From contig NZ_CP022998.1 in assembly GCF_002277895.1 (NCBI RefSeq), positions 62,001-126,000 of the forward strand: a stretch of 64,000 nt of DNA. Direction: 5' to 3'. This document shows, piece after piece, positions 56,704-64,000 of this stretch (position 1 is its first letter; each line of letters starts with the position of its first letter). Below the pieces are notes generated by a model, which saw only the letters and a program-made list of their open reading frames with translations, was not told the origin of the DNA and made no database searches. The position numbers and the translations under genes are program-made. Source of the DNA: Rhizobium sp. 11515TR (lineage in GTDB: Bacteria; Pseudomonadota; Alphaproteobacteria; Rhizobiales; Rhizobiaceae).

Positions 56704-57345
56704 ATGAAAACAAAGATTTCCCTGCTGATTGCGATACTGTCGCTTCTGCCGGTTCCCGCACTGGCCCATCCGCATATCTTCATCGATGCCAAATTCGAGG
56801 TCGTCTCGGCGCCCGATGGCTCCATCAGCGAGCTGCGCAATGTCTGGAGCTTCGACGAGGTGTTCACCTCCTCCGTGCTCATGGATTACGGCAAGAGCGG
56901 CGACCAGGCTTTGAGCGCAAGCGAGCTCAAGGCCGTGGGAAAGACGGTCAGGGATTCCTTGGCGCAATATGGTTACTACACGAACGTCACCAGCAACGGC
57001 AAAGCGGTGCCGATGGCCAAGCCGGATGCGATCCAGGCCGACTACAAGGATGGTTCGCTGACGCTGACCTTTTCGCTGAAGCCGGAGCAGAAGACCTTTC
57101 TCAAGGGAACCACCATCTTCGGCATCTACGACAAGACGCTCTATACGGCGGTCGATTTCGCCACCGACAACGATTTGAGCACGTCGGGGCCGGCCTTCGG
57201 CCGCTGCAAGCGCAAGGTCATCAGGCCCAACCCCAAGGAAGTCATGGCGGAAAACCAGGCAGCGCTGACAAGTATGTTCTTCAGCGACCCCAAGGGTACG
57301 GACTACTCGCTGCTGGTGGCGACACGGCTCGAAGTCCAATGCTAA
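56704..57345 (+). CDS. DUF1007 family periplasmic protein
   Basis: A 213-residue protein with a signal peptide (1-21, PVPALA). The mature N-terminus is HPHIFIDAKFEV, the hallmark of DUF1007; the exposed His-x-His could bind metal at the amino terminus. The family is normally encoded next to a NicO/RcnA-type nickel-cobalt transporter, but here the neighbour is an unrelated PAP2 phosphatase on the other strand. A role in metal uptake or efflux is therefore only suggested. Confidence 0.88.
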   Translation: MKTKISLLIAILSLLPVPALAHPHIFIDAKFEVVSAPDGSISELRNVWSFDEVFTSSVLMDYGKSGDQALSASELKAVGKTVRDSLAQYGYYTNVTSNGKAVPMAKPDAIQADYKDGSLTLTFSLKPEQKTFLKGTTIFGIYDKTLYTAVDFATDNDLSTSGPAFGRCKRKVIRPNPKEVMAENQAALTSMFFSDPKGTDYSLLVATRLEVQC

Positions 57346-57366
57346 TCCTGCAACGGACACCCTCCC

Positions 57367-58113
57367 TCATTTGAAAGGCGGACCATCGTCTTCGGCGGAC
57401 CTCTTGTCGCTTGCCTTAGGCGATATGTAGCGGCGGGCAATGATCCAGCAGGCGAGCGCCCAGGTCGCGCCGGCACACCAGCCGCCGAGGACGTCTGTAG
57501 GGTAATGAACGCCGAGATAGACCCTGCTCGCACCAATTATCAATGTCAGCAGGATGCCTGCCGCGACGGTGAAGATCCGCGTCGAGCGATAGGTCCGCGT
57601 GCCCGAGATCAGCGCGGCAAGGGTCAGGTAGGTCACGGCCGACACCATCGCATGGCCGCTCGGAAAGCTCAGATCGTGAACTTCGACCAGATGCGGCACG
57701 ATATCCGGCCGCGGCCGCGCGACGCCGACCTTCAAGGCCGCGCTCAGCGCCCATCCGCTCAGCACTGAAACGAGGACGAAAATGGCGATGGCGCGTTGCC
57801 GGTCGAGCAATAGATAGATCGTCACCAGCGCCGTCATCAGCGCAAGCACGGTCGTGCCGCCGAGGCTCGTGATGTCTCTGACGGCATGGGTCAGCCATCC
57901 CGGCCCGAGCGGCACGGAGAGGCTCGCGGGCTGGCGAAGCGCCAGCAATATCGCCTCGTCGAACCCCCTCGTGCTTCCTTCGAGAACCTCGCCCGTCAGA
58001 TAGATGAACAGGAGAATTCCGCCCGAAAGGGCAGCGAACATCAACAGCAGGAAAGGCTCGTAGCGGTTCAACCATCCAGGGATACCCGACGTGTCAATCG
58101 GCCGATTCTTCAT
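57367..58113 (-). CDS. PAP2-family membrane phosphatase
   Basis: A 248-residue protein with six transmembrane helices and the three PAP2 motifs: KVGVARPRP (near 128-136), PSGH in LSFPSGHAMV (near 150), and SRVYLGVHYPTDVLGG (near 199-214). The family removes phosphate from phosphatidate, undecaprenyl pyrophosphate or lipid A. Convergent with the DUF1007 gene, 21 bp apart. Confidence 0.93.
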   Translation of the reverse strand: MKNRPIDTSGIPGWLNRYEPFLLLMFAALSGGILLFIYLTGEVLEGSTRGFDEAILLALRQPASLSVPLGPGWLTHAVRDITSLGGTTVLALMTALVTIYLLLDRQRAIAIFVLVSVLSGWALSAALKVGVARPRPDIVPHLVEVHDLSFPSGHAMVSAVTYLTLAALISGTRTYRSTRIFTVAAGILLTLIIGASRVYLGVHYPTDVLGGWCAGATWALACWIIARRYISPKASDKRSAEDDGPPFK

Positions 58114-58472
58114 GCGCTGAAACCTGCCTGTCGTGCGTTCACATCGCCTCTTTCACTGATCGAAGTGGAAAAGAAATAAAGCCTATCTAGGGATAAAATT
58201 CGCCGCTTCCAACCGTGGTGAGAGCGACCGTCGTGCGTTTGGCGCGCCAAGCGCTTCAGGTTCATGACATGTTTTTCATCTATTCCAGAGCGTATTTCTC
58301 GCTCACGCAGCAGCGGGCCGAAGGCGCACAGCACGACGCTTGCACAAGCGGTGCAAGAGCCCTCGGGCCGTAAGCCGCGCGCAATAATTACTCGTTCATT
58401 TTCTGCTGTTTTCGGAAGCTTGAGCTGTGCTAGTAATGCTGCAAGGGCGATCGGAGATCGGGTGTTATCAGA
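58114..58472. other. 359-bp intergenic stretch
   Basis: No gene is seen. It should carry the promoters of the divergent PAP2 and MipA/OmpV genes. A 7-bp hairpin, CTTGCAC-AAGCG-GTGCAAG, is at 58339-58357, and a short AT-rich stretch near 58380-58410 could hold a promoter. Neither is conclusive. Confidence 0.4.
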
Positions 58473-59321
58473 GTGTTAAGTGTTGGGACATCTTTCTCCG
58501 CCCGCTTATCGATGCTGGCTGGAATCGGGCTTCTGGCCGCCTTCGCAGCCGGCGCTTTTCCCACATCGTCCAGGGCGGAAGACGCCGCGAAATCCTCATC
58601 CAGCACCTGGGTCGTCACGCTTGGAGCAACCGTGGAATACGGACCGAGCTATGAGGGATCGAAGCACTATACCTTCGGCGCCCTGCCATCTTTCGACATC
58701 CATCGTCTGGGTGAGGCCCAGGAATACAGTGCCCCGGACGACAATTTCGACTATCAGCTTTTCGATCTCGGAGGCCTTGAAATCGGCCCTGTGGTCGGCT
58801 TGCGGGATGACCGCTTCGATCTCAACAATCTGCACCTCCAAAGCCAGCGCAGGGTGCGCTGGAATTTCGATGCGGGCGGCTTTGCCCAATATTGGCTGAT
58901 GGACAATCGGCTCCGGTTCCGCACGGAAATACGCCAGTCGCTTTGGGGCGGCGATGGACTGGTCGGCGACTTCGCCCTCGACTGGTTCCAGCCGCTCGGA
59001 GACAAGTGGCTATTGTCCGCTGGCCCTCGCCTGTCGATGGCAAATTCAGTGTATATGCGCACCAACTTCGGCATCTCGGAGAGTGAAGCTGCGAGGCATG
59101 GCCATATCAATGCCTTCGATGCCGGCGCCGGCGTGAAATCGGTCGGCTTCACCGTGGCTGCCACCTACACGATCTCGCCGGAATGGAGCGTGCAGGTCTA
59201 CGAGAAATATAACCGCCTGGTGGGCGATGCCGCCGACAGCCCGATCACCTCGCGCTTCGGCTCACCCGACCAGAACATCGTTGGCTTCACGCTGAACAGA
59301 ACCTTCAACATCAAGTTTTGA
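58473..59321 (+). CDS. MipA/OmpV family outer-membrane protein
   Basis: A 282-residue protein with an N-terminal signal peptide and then a beta-barrel. VTLGATVEYGPSYEGSKHYTFGALPSFDI is the family start, followed by alternating aromatic/hydrophobic strands, ending in Phe (FNIKF), the outer-membrane assembly signature. The first codon is GTG at 58473, with no clear ribosome site; a Met at 58512 is an alternative. The last 60 bp overlap the 3' end of the convergent cfa gene. Confidence 0.88.
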   Translation: MLSVGTSFSARLSMLAGIGLLAAFAAGAFPTSSRAEDAAKSSSSTWVVTLGATVEYGPSYEGSKHYTFGALPSFDIHRLGEAQEYSAPDDNFDYQLFDLGGLEIGPVVGLRDDRFDLNNLHLQSQRRVRWNFDAGGFAQYWLMDNRLRFRTEIRQSLWGGDGLVGDFALDWFQPLGDKWLLSAGPRLSMANSVYMRTNFGISESEAARHGHINAFDAGAGVKSVGFTVAATYTISPEWSVQVYEKYNRLVGDAADSPITSRFGSPDQNIVGFTLNRTFNIKF

Positions 59322-60602
59322 AGCGCTCTTCGCTTCATTCTCGGCAATATAATTGCGCGTCAGCGGAATGATGTCGTTGCGCTTGGCGATCTGGATCTGG
59401 AAGACGACAAGATCCTCGTAGCGGAAGGCGGCCTCCGCCGTCGAAAGATAATATTCCCACATACGGCAGAAGCGCTCGTCGTAGAGCTTGGCGGCATCGT
59501 CCCAGCGTGCCATGAAACGCTCCCGCCACGCCTCGAGCGTCTTGGCATAATGCAGCCGCAGCACCTCGACATCGGTGATGGCAAGCCCCGCCGCCTCGAT
59601 CTCCGGCACGATCTCGGACAGTGCCGGAATATAACCTCCCGGAAAGATATATTTGTCGAGCCAGGGCGTGGTGAAGCCCGGGGTCGCCGAACAGCCAATG
59701 GTGTGCAGCACCATGATGCCGTCATCCTCCAGCAGCTCAGCGCATTTGCGGAAGAAGGTGCGATAGGACGCAAGCCCGACATGCTCGAACATGCCGACGG
59801 AGACGATCCTATCGAAGCGGCCGGTCAGGCTGCGGTAATCCCTTAGCGCAAACTGAACCTCCGCCGGCGTTTCCCCGACCTTCTCAGTGATGCGTTTCGA
59901 GGCATACTCATGCTGCTCTTCCGATAGGGTCACGCCGAGCACATAACCGCCCGGCGCATGTTCGGCCATATGCAGCGCGAGGCCGCCCCAGCCGCAGCCG
60001 ATATCGAGAATGCTGTTGTTCGGCTCGATCAAAAGCTTGGCGGCGAGATGCCGCTTCTTGGCAATCTGCGCGTCGTCAAGCGATTGGTTGGCATGCTCGA
60101 AATAGGCGCAGGAATATTGCCGGTCCGGATCGAGGAAGAGCTCGTAGAGCCGGGCGTCGAGATCGTAATGATGGGCGACATTGGCCTTCGAGCGCCCAGG
60201 CAGGTTACGATGGCGGAAGATCCTGAGCTTGGCCCGGATATGATCGATGATGCGGGCAATGAGCGGATGGGTGCTGTTCTGCCCCTCACGCAGCATCATC
60301 GCCACGAAATCGTAAAGCGTGCCGCGCTCGACGATAAAGCGACCATCCATATAGAGTTCGCCCAGCCGCTTATCGGCATCGATCAGCAACGCCCATTCGG
60401 CACGGTCATCGGTAAAACGGACATGGACCGGCGCACCCGTGCCGTCGCCGAAGGTCAGCACTCGGCCGCTTGCCGTCGTCACGGTCAGCGCGCCGCGCGT
60501 GACGATGGAGGAAAGTCCGCGTTTCAGACACCAGTCGACAAAGCTGGAGAAAATGGCGGGGGTTTTGCCCTTCGGGCGGTTGTCAGCTTGCATATTGGAC
60601 AT
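59262..60602 (-). CDS. cfa: cyclopropane-fatty-acyl-phospholipid synthase
   Basis: A 446-residue SAM-dependent enzyme. The C-terminal methyltransferase domain has motif I LDIGCGWGGLALHMAEHAP (near 200-218), the YSCAYFEHANQSLDDAQ block, and GVTLSEEQ. It transfers a methylene to cis-unsaturated acyl chains of phospholipids. It is last in a cluster with a desaturase, an acyltransferase-like protein and SMR half-transporters. The start ATG at 60602 overlaps the upstream stop by one base (TGATG); a GTG at 60605 gives a 4-bp overlap. The extended C-terminus overlaps the convergent MipA gene. Confidence 0.93.
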   Translation of the reverse strand: MSNMQADNRPKGKTPAIFSSFVDWCLKRGLSSIVTRGALTVTTASGRVLTFGDGTGAPVHVRFTDDRAEWALLIDADKRLGELYMDGRFIVERGTLYDFVAMMLREGQNSTHPLIARIIDHIRAKLRIFRHRNLPGRSKANVAHHYDLDARLYELFLDPDRQYSCAYFEHANQSLDDAQIAKKRHLAAKLLIEPNNSILDIGCGWGGLALHMAEHAPGGYVLGVTLSEEQHEYASKRITEKVGETPAEVQFALRDYRSLTGRFDRIVSVGMFEHVGLASYRTFFRKCAELLEDDGIMVLHTIGCSATPGFTTPWLDKYIFPGGYIPALSEIVPEIEAAGLAITDVEVLRLHYAKTLEAWRERFMARWDDAAKLYDERFCRMWEYYLSTAEAAFRYEDLVVFQIQIAKRNDIIPLTRNYIAENEAKSASKLDVEGSVQREANDVLVG

Positions 60603-61033
60603 CACCTATCCTTGCCGGTCCCCGTACGCAGTTCCTCCTGCTTCGGCTCCAATTCCTCATGATGCTCCTTCACTTCGACACCGGCGCCTGCAATCAGCCA
60701 GACGCCCGTCAGGATCAAGCCGCTGCCGACCATCTGCAGGGCGACCACCCGCTCTTCGAAGACGAACCAGCCGGTCGCGACAACAAGCACATAGCTGATG
60801 CCTGTCAGCGGAAAGGCGCGGCTTAGATCCAGCTCGGCCAACACATTCATCCAGATGAAGAAACCGACAATCTCGATGGCGATAGCCACCAATATCCATG
60901 GAGAGGAGAGAGCCTGCCACAGCCATGCCTGCATACCTTCATCGTGCAATTGCCTGGCACCGAGCTTGATGAGAACTTGGTACAGGGTGCTCAGCACCGG
61001 CACGGCAAGCCAGAAAAAACGCATATGGGGCAT
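60602..61033 (-). CDS. SMR/EamA-type half-transporter (second of the cluster)
   Basis: A 143-residue protein with four transmembrane helices in the first 115 residues. SRAFPLTGISYVLVVATGWF is typical of the ArnE/ArnF- and SMR-like group, and the C-terminal 25 residues form a charged tail. The stop of the preceding gene and this start share one base (TAATG). A paralogue opens the cluster at the right edge of the window, so the two may pair as ArnE/ArnF do in lipid-linked sugar flipping. Confidence 0.85.
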   Translation of the reverse strand: MPHMRFFWLAVPVLSTLYQVLIKLGARQLHDEGMQAWLWQALSSPWILVAIAIEIVGFFIWMNVLAELDLSRAFPLTGISYVLVVATGWFVFEERVVALQMVGSGLILTGVWLIAGAGVEVKEHHEELEPKQEELRTGTGKDR

Positions 61034-62181
61034 TACGCATCCGCCTCGTCTGTCGAGAACAGCGGCGATATCAGTCGCAGCACACTCTGAAGCAAAGGAT
61101 TGCGATGGTGAAAATACATCGCATTGGCGGTCAGCTTGCTGCCGAGGCGCACCTTGTTTGCATAATGGGCCTGCCCGCTCTGATAACGGCTCAGGCCGTT
61201 CTCCAGGCAGTAACGCAGATTGGTAAACCAGCTGATGAAATAGAGATTATAGGGCCGGCCCTTTTCCCCATCCATGCAGAAGAACTTGTCGATAGCCACG
61301 CGCTCGTTATGCACGATCAGATTGGCGGCAAGCAGCTTGTCCTCGACGAAATAGAAGGTGCAGAAGGAGCGGCCGGACATGTGGGCGAGAATGCCCTGGA
61401 AATAGGCAGGCGTCAGCTCCTCGAACTGCCATTCGCTGCGATTGCGCGTGTCATGATAGAGCGCCATCACCTGAGGTAGGAACTCGCCGAAATCCGTCCG
61501 CATCTCCACCCTGACCTGGTCGAAGGATTTCATCTTGCGGCGCATATCCTTGCGGGTGCCGGCCGAAAGCCTAGCGAGATATTCGTCGATCGTTTTGAAA
61601 TCGATGTCGAGCCACGCCGTCGGAAGACCGCCGATCGAGGCATAGCCCCGAGCGGCAAAGAGATCGCCGAACTCGGCCGAAGCCTGCTCCGGAATATCTT
61701 TGAGGCCGATCAGCGCACAATGCTCCGTCGCGGCAATCTGCTCGAAGAAGGACAACATCTCCGTCAGCAATACGCGACGACGCTCCTGCGAGAGGTCGGG
61801 GTGAAAGCCGATCGCACCGGTCTCGGTGCAGGGCGATCCCAAACATGCAAGGCGCAGCTTCAGAAATCCTGGAAAATATCGCTGCACGCTGCGCACGGAC
61901 CGTCGCAGGAATCCCTCATCCAGCGTCGTATCGAGAGCGTAGAGGCAGACAAAGGCCGGCATGGCGACGCTCACGCGCCCACCCTCCGTAACGGTGATAT
62001 AGCGCCATTCGAACCCTTCGAGGCCGGCTTCCTCGATCGCGAGCAGGCAATCATAATCCTCGACGTCATTCGGGAAACACGCATTCCATGTGTCGCGGCC
62101 GATGGCGCGGATGCTGAAGTGAACTTCGGCTACCGGGTCCCCCGTCGGCTGTGGCACGATTTTAAGCAGCGGCTGCGACAT
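61033..62181 (-). CDS. GNAT/FemAB-like acyltransferase (Acetyltransf_6/BioF2-like)
   Basis: A 382-residue protein with two GNAT-like halves. The second contains LARLSAGTRKDMRRKMKSF, then FCTFYFVEDKLLAANLIVHNERVAIDKFFCMD, then QSGQAHYANKVRLGSKL, resembling the FemAB-like group (COG3146 and relatives) that add acyl or aminoacyl groups from tRNA or CoA. The acceptor is unknown, but the neighbours suggest a lipid. The start at 62181 (MSQPLLKIV) overlaps the hydrolase gene by 20 bp. Confidence 0.83.
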   Translation of the reverse strand: MSQPLLKIVPQPTGDPVAEVHFSIRAIGRDTWNACFPNDVEDYDCLLAIEEAGLEGFEWRYITVTEGGRVSVAMPAFVCLYALDTTLDEGFLRRSVRSVQRYFPGFLKLRLACLGSPCTETGAIGFHPDLSQERRRVLLTEMLSFFEQIAATEHCALIGLKDIPEQASAEFGDLFAARGYASIGGLPTAWLDIDFKTIDEYLARLSAGTRKDMRRKMKSFDQVRVEMRTDFGEFLPQVMALYHDTRNRSEWQFEELTPAYFQGILAHMSGRSFCTFYFVEDKLLAANLIVHNERVAIDKFFCMDGEKGRPYNLYFISWFTNLRYCLENGLSRYQSGQAHYANKVRLGSKLTANAMYFHHRNPLLQSVLRLISPLFSTDEADA

Positions 62182-62977
62182 GACGCGCCTCGAAGAAGTC
62201 GGCCGTGAAATCGGCCACCTGCCGATGCTGCCGGTCGACATGGATCATGTGATAGCTGTCCGTGATCCATTTCAGCTCATGCGGAGCACCGATATGCTCG
62301 GAAATATAGCGGGCATGCTTCGGGCTGGCGAGATCGTCGTCCTCAGCATGCAGGATCAGCGTCGGTGTCCGCATCTGCGGCAGCATGCTGCGTAGCGTCT
62401 TGCCCAGCCGATGCATCTCGACCAGGCCCTTGCCGGGGAATTTTTCCAGAACCCCTTCGCTCGCCATGCCTTCGATCAGCCGGCGCATGCGCTCGTCCTT
62501 GATCCCGAGCGAGGTCGTTTCGCTAAAGCTCAGCCGATCGAGGAACGGAACGCGTGATAGCCAGCCGATCTGCGAGGCCAGCAGCGGATAATAGAAGGGA
62601 ACGTCCCAGCCGTCGTAATTAAAGCAGGGAGAATAGATCGCCACCGCGCTGATGGTCTTCTTCTGCTGTTCGGCAGCCAGCATGGCGAGCTTGCCGCCGA
62701 CGCAGATGCCGGCGGCAAAGACCTCCTGCGTTCTGGATGCTAGCAGCTCCGATGCCTCGACGACCGAGGCGAGCCAATCTTCCCAGCGGGTCCCGCGCAG
62801 CGTCTTCGCATCGACGCCGTGACCGGCCAACAATGGCGCATAGATGCTGTAGCCCCTGCGGTTGAGATGCCGAGCCACCAGTTTCATTTCGGCAGGCGCG
62901 CCCGTCAGTCCGTGGACCAGAAGAACGCCCTTGCCGTTTGAGCCCTCCATGAAGAAGCTCAAATCATCAGCTTTCAT
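62162..62977 (-). CDS. alpha/beta hydrolase with Cys nucleophile elbow
   Basis: A 271-residue esterase/lipase-fold protein. The oxyanion segment VLLVHGLTGAPAEM is at 18-31. The nucleophile elbow reads GICVGG, with Cys92 where most relatives have Ser. Candidate acid residues lie in AEDDDLASP (211-219) and the His in SYHMIHVDRQ (243-246). A Cys nucleophile is known in dienelactone hydrolases (GYCxGG), but the remainder resembles carboxylesterase Est30-type enzymes, so its chemistry is uncertain. The gene overlaps both neighbours. Confidence 0.87.
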   Translation of the reverse strand: MKADDLSFFMEGSNGKGVLLVHGLTGAPAEMKLVARHLNRRGYSIYAPLLAGHGVDAKTLRGTRWEDWLASVVEASELLASRTQEVFAAGICVGGKLAMLAAEQQKKTISAVAIYSPCFNYDGWDVPFYYPLLASQIGWLSRVPFLDRLSFSETTSLGIKDERMRRLIEGMASEGVLEKFPGKGLVEMHRLGKTLRSMLPQMRTPTLILHAEDDDLASPKHARYISEHIGAPHELKWITDSYHMIHVDRQHRQVADFTADFFEARHVAAAA

Positions 62978-63839
62978 GAGAGAGCTCCGACTGCCGGTTT
63001 TCCTTGGCCATGAAGCCAAGCGCATGGCAGGTGCTGATCACATGCGTCCCATTCTTTTCCTGCTCTTCCTTGATCTGCTCGTGCAGCGCTTGCAGCTTCG
63101 TCCAGTGGGTGCGGGGACGATAATGGTGCTCGGCATGATAGCCATTGCCGAACCAGAGCCAGTTGTAGAAGGATTTGTGGCTCGAAACACCCCAGGCGAT
63201 CGGCTCGTCCGGATCGCCGTTCAGATGTTCGTAATAACCGTTCAGCGACGACAGGCAATTGCCGATATAATAGAACGGCACGAAGAACAGCACCGCCTTC
63301 CAATCGTAGATCAGCGCGACCGCGGCAAGTCCTAGAAAGAAATAGAGCTCGAACCGTCCCCAGGCAGCATCGAAGGGGCGGTTGCGGGCAATCGCCTTGT
63401 GGATGTCGCCAAGGCTGTCGCGGAAGAAGCTCAGAAACGTATAGGACCAGACGTTTTCCGGTTGGCCGTCACGGCCATAGCGATAGATCGAGAGCATATC
63501 GATCGTCTCGCCCTTTTCGTTCGGACGGTCGCTATTGCCCGAATGATGGCGCATATGCACCCAGTGATAATAGGTCTGCGAGAAGCCGATCGCGACCGAC
63601 TCCAGGAGGCTGAAGCCGTAGTTCATCCAGCGCGGCTTGAAATAGGGCGTATGGATGAAATTGTGTGATATGCTGTTGATGTTCCAGGAAATCGAAACGG
63701 CATAAAGGCAGCCGAGAATGACCGAGAGCCAAAGCGGCCGGCTTTCGAAGCCGACGATCAGATAGACGTCGAAGGCGAGATGGGCGACGGCGGCAAGCAC
63801 CGGTGCAAGGTCCCATCGGGTGTGCGCAAAGATTTTCAT
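62967..63839 (-). CDS. membrane fatty-acid desaturase-like enzyme
   Basis: A 290-residue protein with four to six hydrophobic segments and three His boxes: H59-N-F-I-H63, H92-x-x-H95-x-x-H98-H99, and H235-A-E-H238-H239, which bind a di-iron centre. The HAEHHYRPRTHW block is characteristic of a bacterial membrane desaturase/hydroxylase subgroup. The substrate is unknown. Start at 63839 rather than 63860; its ATGA overlaps the upstream stop. A hydrolase follows, overlapping by 11 bp. Confidence 0.9.
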   Translation of the reverse strand: MKIFAHTRWDLAPVLAAVAHLAFDVYLIVGFESRPLWLSVILGCLYAVSISWNINSISHNFIHTPYFKPRWMNYGFSLLESVAIGFSQTYYHWVHMRHHSGNSDRPNEKGETIDMLSIYRYGRDGQPENVWSYTFLSFFRDSLGDIHKAIARNRPFDAAWGRFELYFFLGLAAVALIYDWKAVLFFVPFYYIGNCLSSLNGYYEHLNGDPDEPIAWGVSSHKSFYNWLWFGNGYHAEHHYRPRTHWTKLQALHEQIKEEQEKNGTHVISTCHALGFMAKENRQSELSHES

Positions 63840-64000
63840 AGTCCTGTAACTCCCACGCAAACCACACCGGCGGTGACGAGAAACACGCCCGTCGCGTGGC
63901 GCAGGTTGATGTTTTCCTTGAAGATGACGGCGCCGGCGAGCACGATGACGACATAGCTCATCGCCATCAGCGGGAAAGCGATGGTCAGTGGCACGTGCTC
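63836..64000 (-). CDS. SMR/EamA-type half-transporter (first of the cluster), truncated by the window edge
   Basis: The last 54 residues of a small multidrug/ArnE-like membrane protein. They show ...LTIAFPLMAMSYVVIVLAG then AVIFKENINLRHATGVFLVT and a final hydrophobic helix, aligned with the end of the 143-residue paralogue at 60602. The rest lies beyond position 64000. The stop overlaps the desaturase start by 4 bp (ATGA), indicating translational coupling. Confidence 0.82.
   Translation of the reverse strand, partial: EHVPLTIAFPLMAMSYVVIVLAGAVIFKENINLRHATGVFLVTAGVVCVGVTGL

Overview
The window is a chromosomal segment of an alphaproteobacterium of the order Rhizobiales, most likely Rhizobium sensu lato. 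The evidence is the high G+C content by eye, the gene order glnK-amtB next to ftsK and tesB, the ffh / chorismate mutase / rpsP-rimM-trmD-rplS block, the cytochrome c maturation block ccmABCDG next to acnA, a CtrA-type site upstream of ftsK, and several rhizobial-type short palindromic intergenic repeats. It is almost entirely housekeeping chromosome. I see no phage, IS element, CRISPR array or conjugation gene.

Layout. 0.2-3 kb holds a DUF1232 protein, phhB, a low-molecular-weight tyrosine phosphatase with an apparent frameshift, thpR and a GDSL esterase. 3-9.5 kb holds a YbbA/YbbP-type ABC exporter, a Bax-inhibitor-1 family membrane protein, a GNAT acetyltransferase, a DUF2794 protein and a DUF1223 protein. 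9.6-16 kb holds acnA, divergent from ccmA-ccmB-ccmC-ccmD-ccmG. 16-21 kb is a leftward block dapF-mtaB-ftsY-yciB-UPF0314, in which the 5' third of ftsY is broken by two copies of a palindromic repeat. 21-24 kb holds an SRPBCC protein, a metallo-beta-lactamase-fold hydrolase and an unknown protein. 24-29 kb is the ffh-ribosome block. 29-35 kb holds an amino-acid ABC transporter lacking an adjacent ATPase, leuC, and an ABC half-exporter. 34.5-38.5 kb contains two efflux transporters paired with MarR and LysR regulators. 38.6-43.7 kb holds an aldo/keto reductase, an L,D-transpeptidase-like protein, an OmpR-type regulator plus cyclic-nucleotide-binding partner, xthA and lolA. 43.8-51 kb holds ftsK, amtB, glnK, tesB and a UbiH-family hydroxylase. 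51-58 kb holds a LysR/MFS pair, a Trm112-like protein, a LON-domain protein, a YbbN-type thioredoxin, a YbaK-domain deacylase, tRNA-Gly(GCC), a DUF1007 protein and a PAP2 phosphatase. 58.4-64 kb holds a MipA/OmpV porin-like protein and a tightly overlapped leftward cluster.

That last cluster (59262 to the window edge) is the best candidate for an undescribed system. In order of transcription it has an SMR/EamA half-transporter (cut by the edge), a three-His-box membrane desaturase, an alpha/beta hydrolase whose nucleophile elbow carries Cys instead of Ser, a FemAB/GNAT-like acyltransferase, a second SMR/EamA half-transporter and a cyclopropane fatty acid synthase. The start/stop overlaps suggest translational coupling, and the content suggests synthesis and membrane translocation of a modified lipid. 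That role is inference.

Regulation visible in the sequence: a sigma-54 promoter for glnK-amtB, a CtrA box for ftsK, twin MarR palindromes between a DMT exporter and marR, hairpin leaders before the Bax-inhibitor gene and before ffh, and an internal terminator between rpsP and rimM. Three families of short palindromic repeats recur. One copy pair lies exactly 18 nt upstream of the start codons of two unrelated genes, phhB and xthA.
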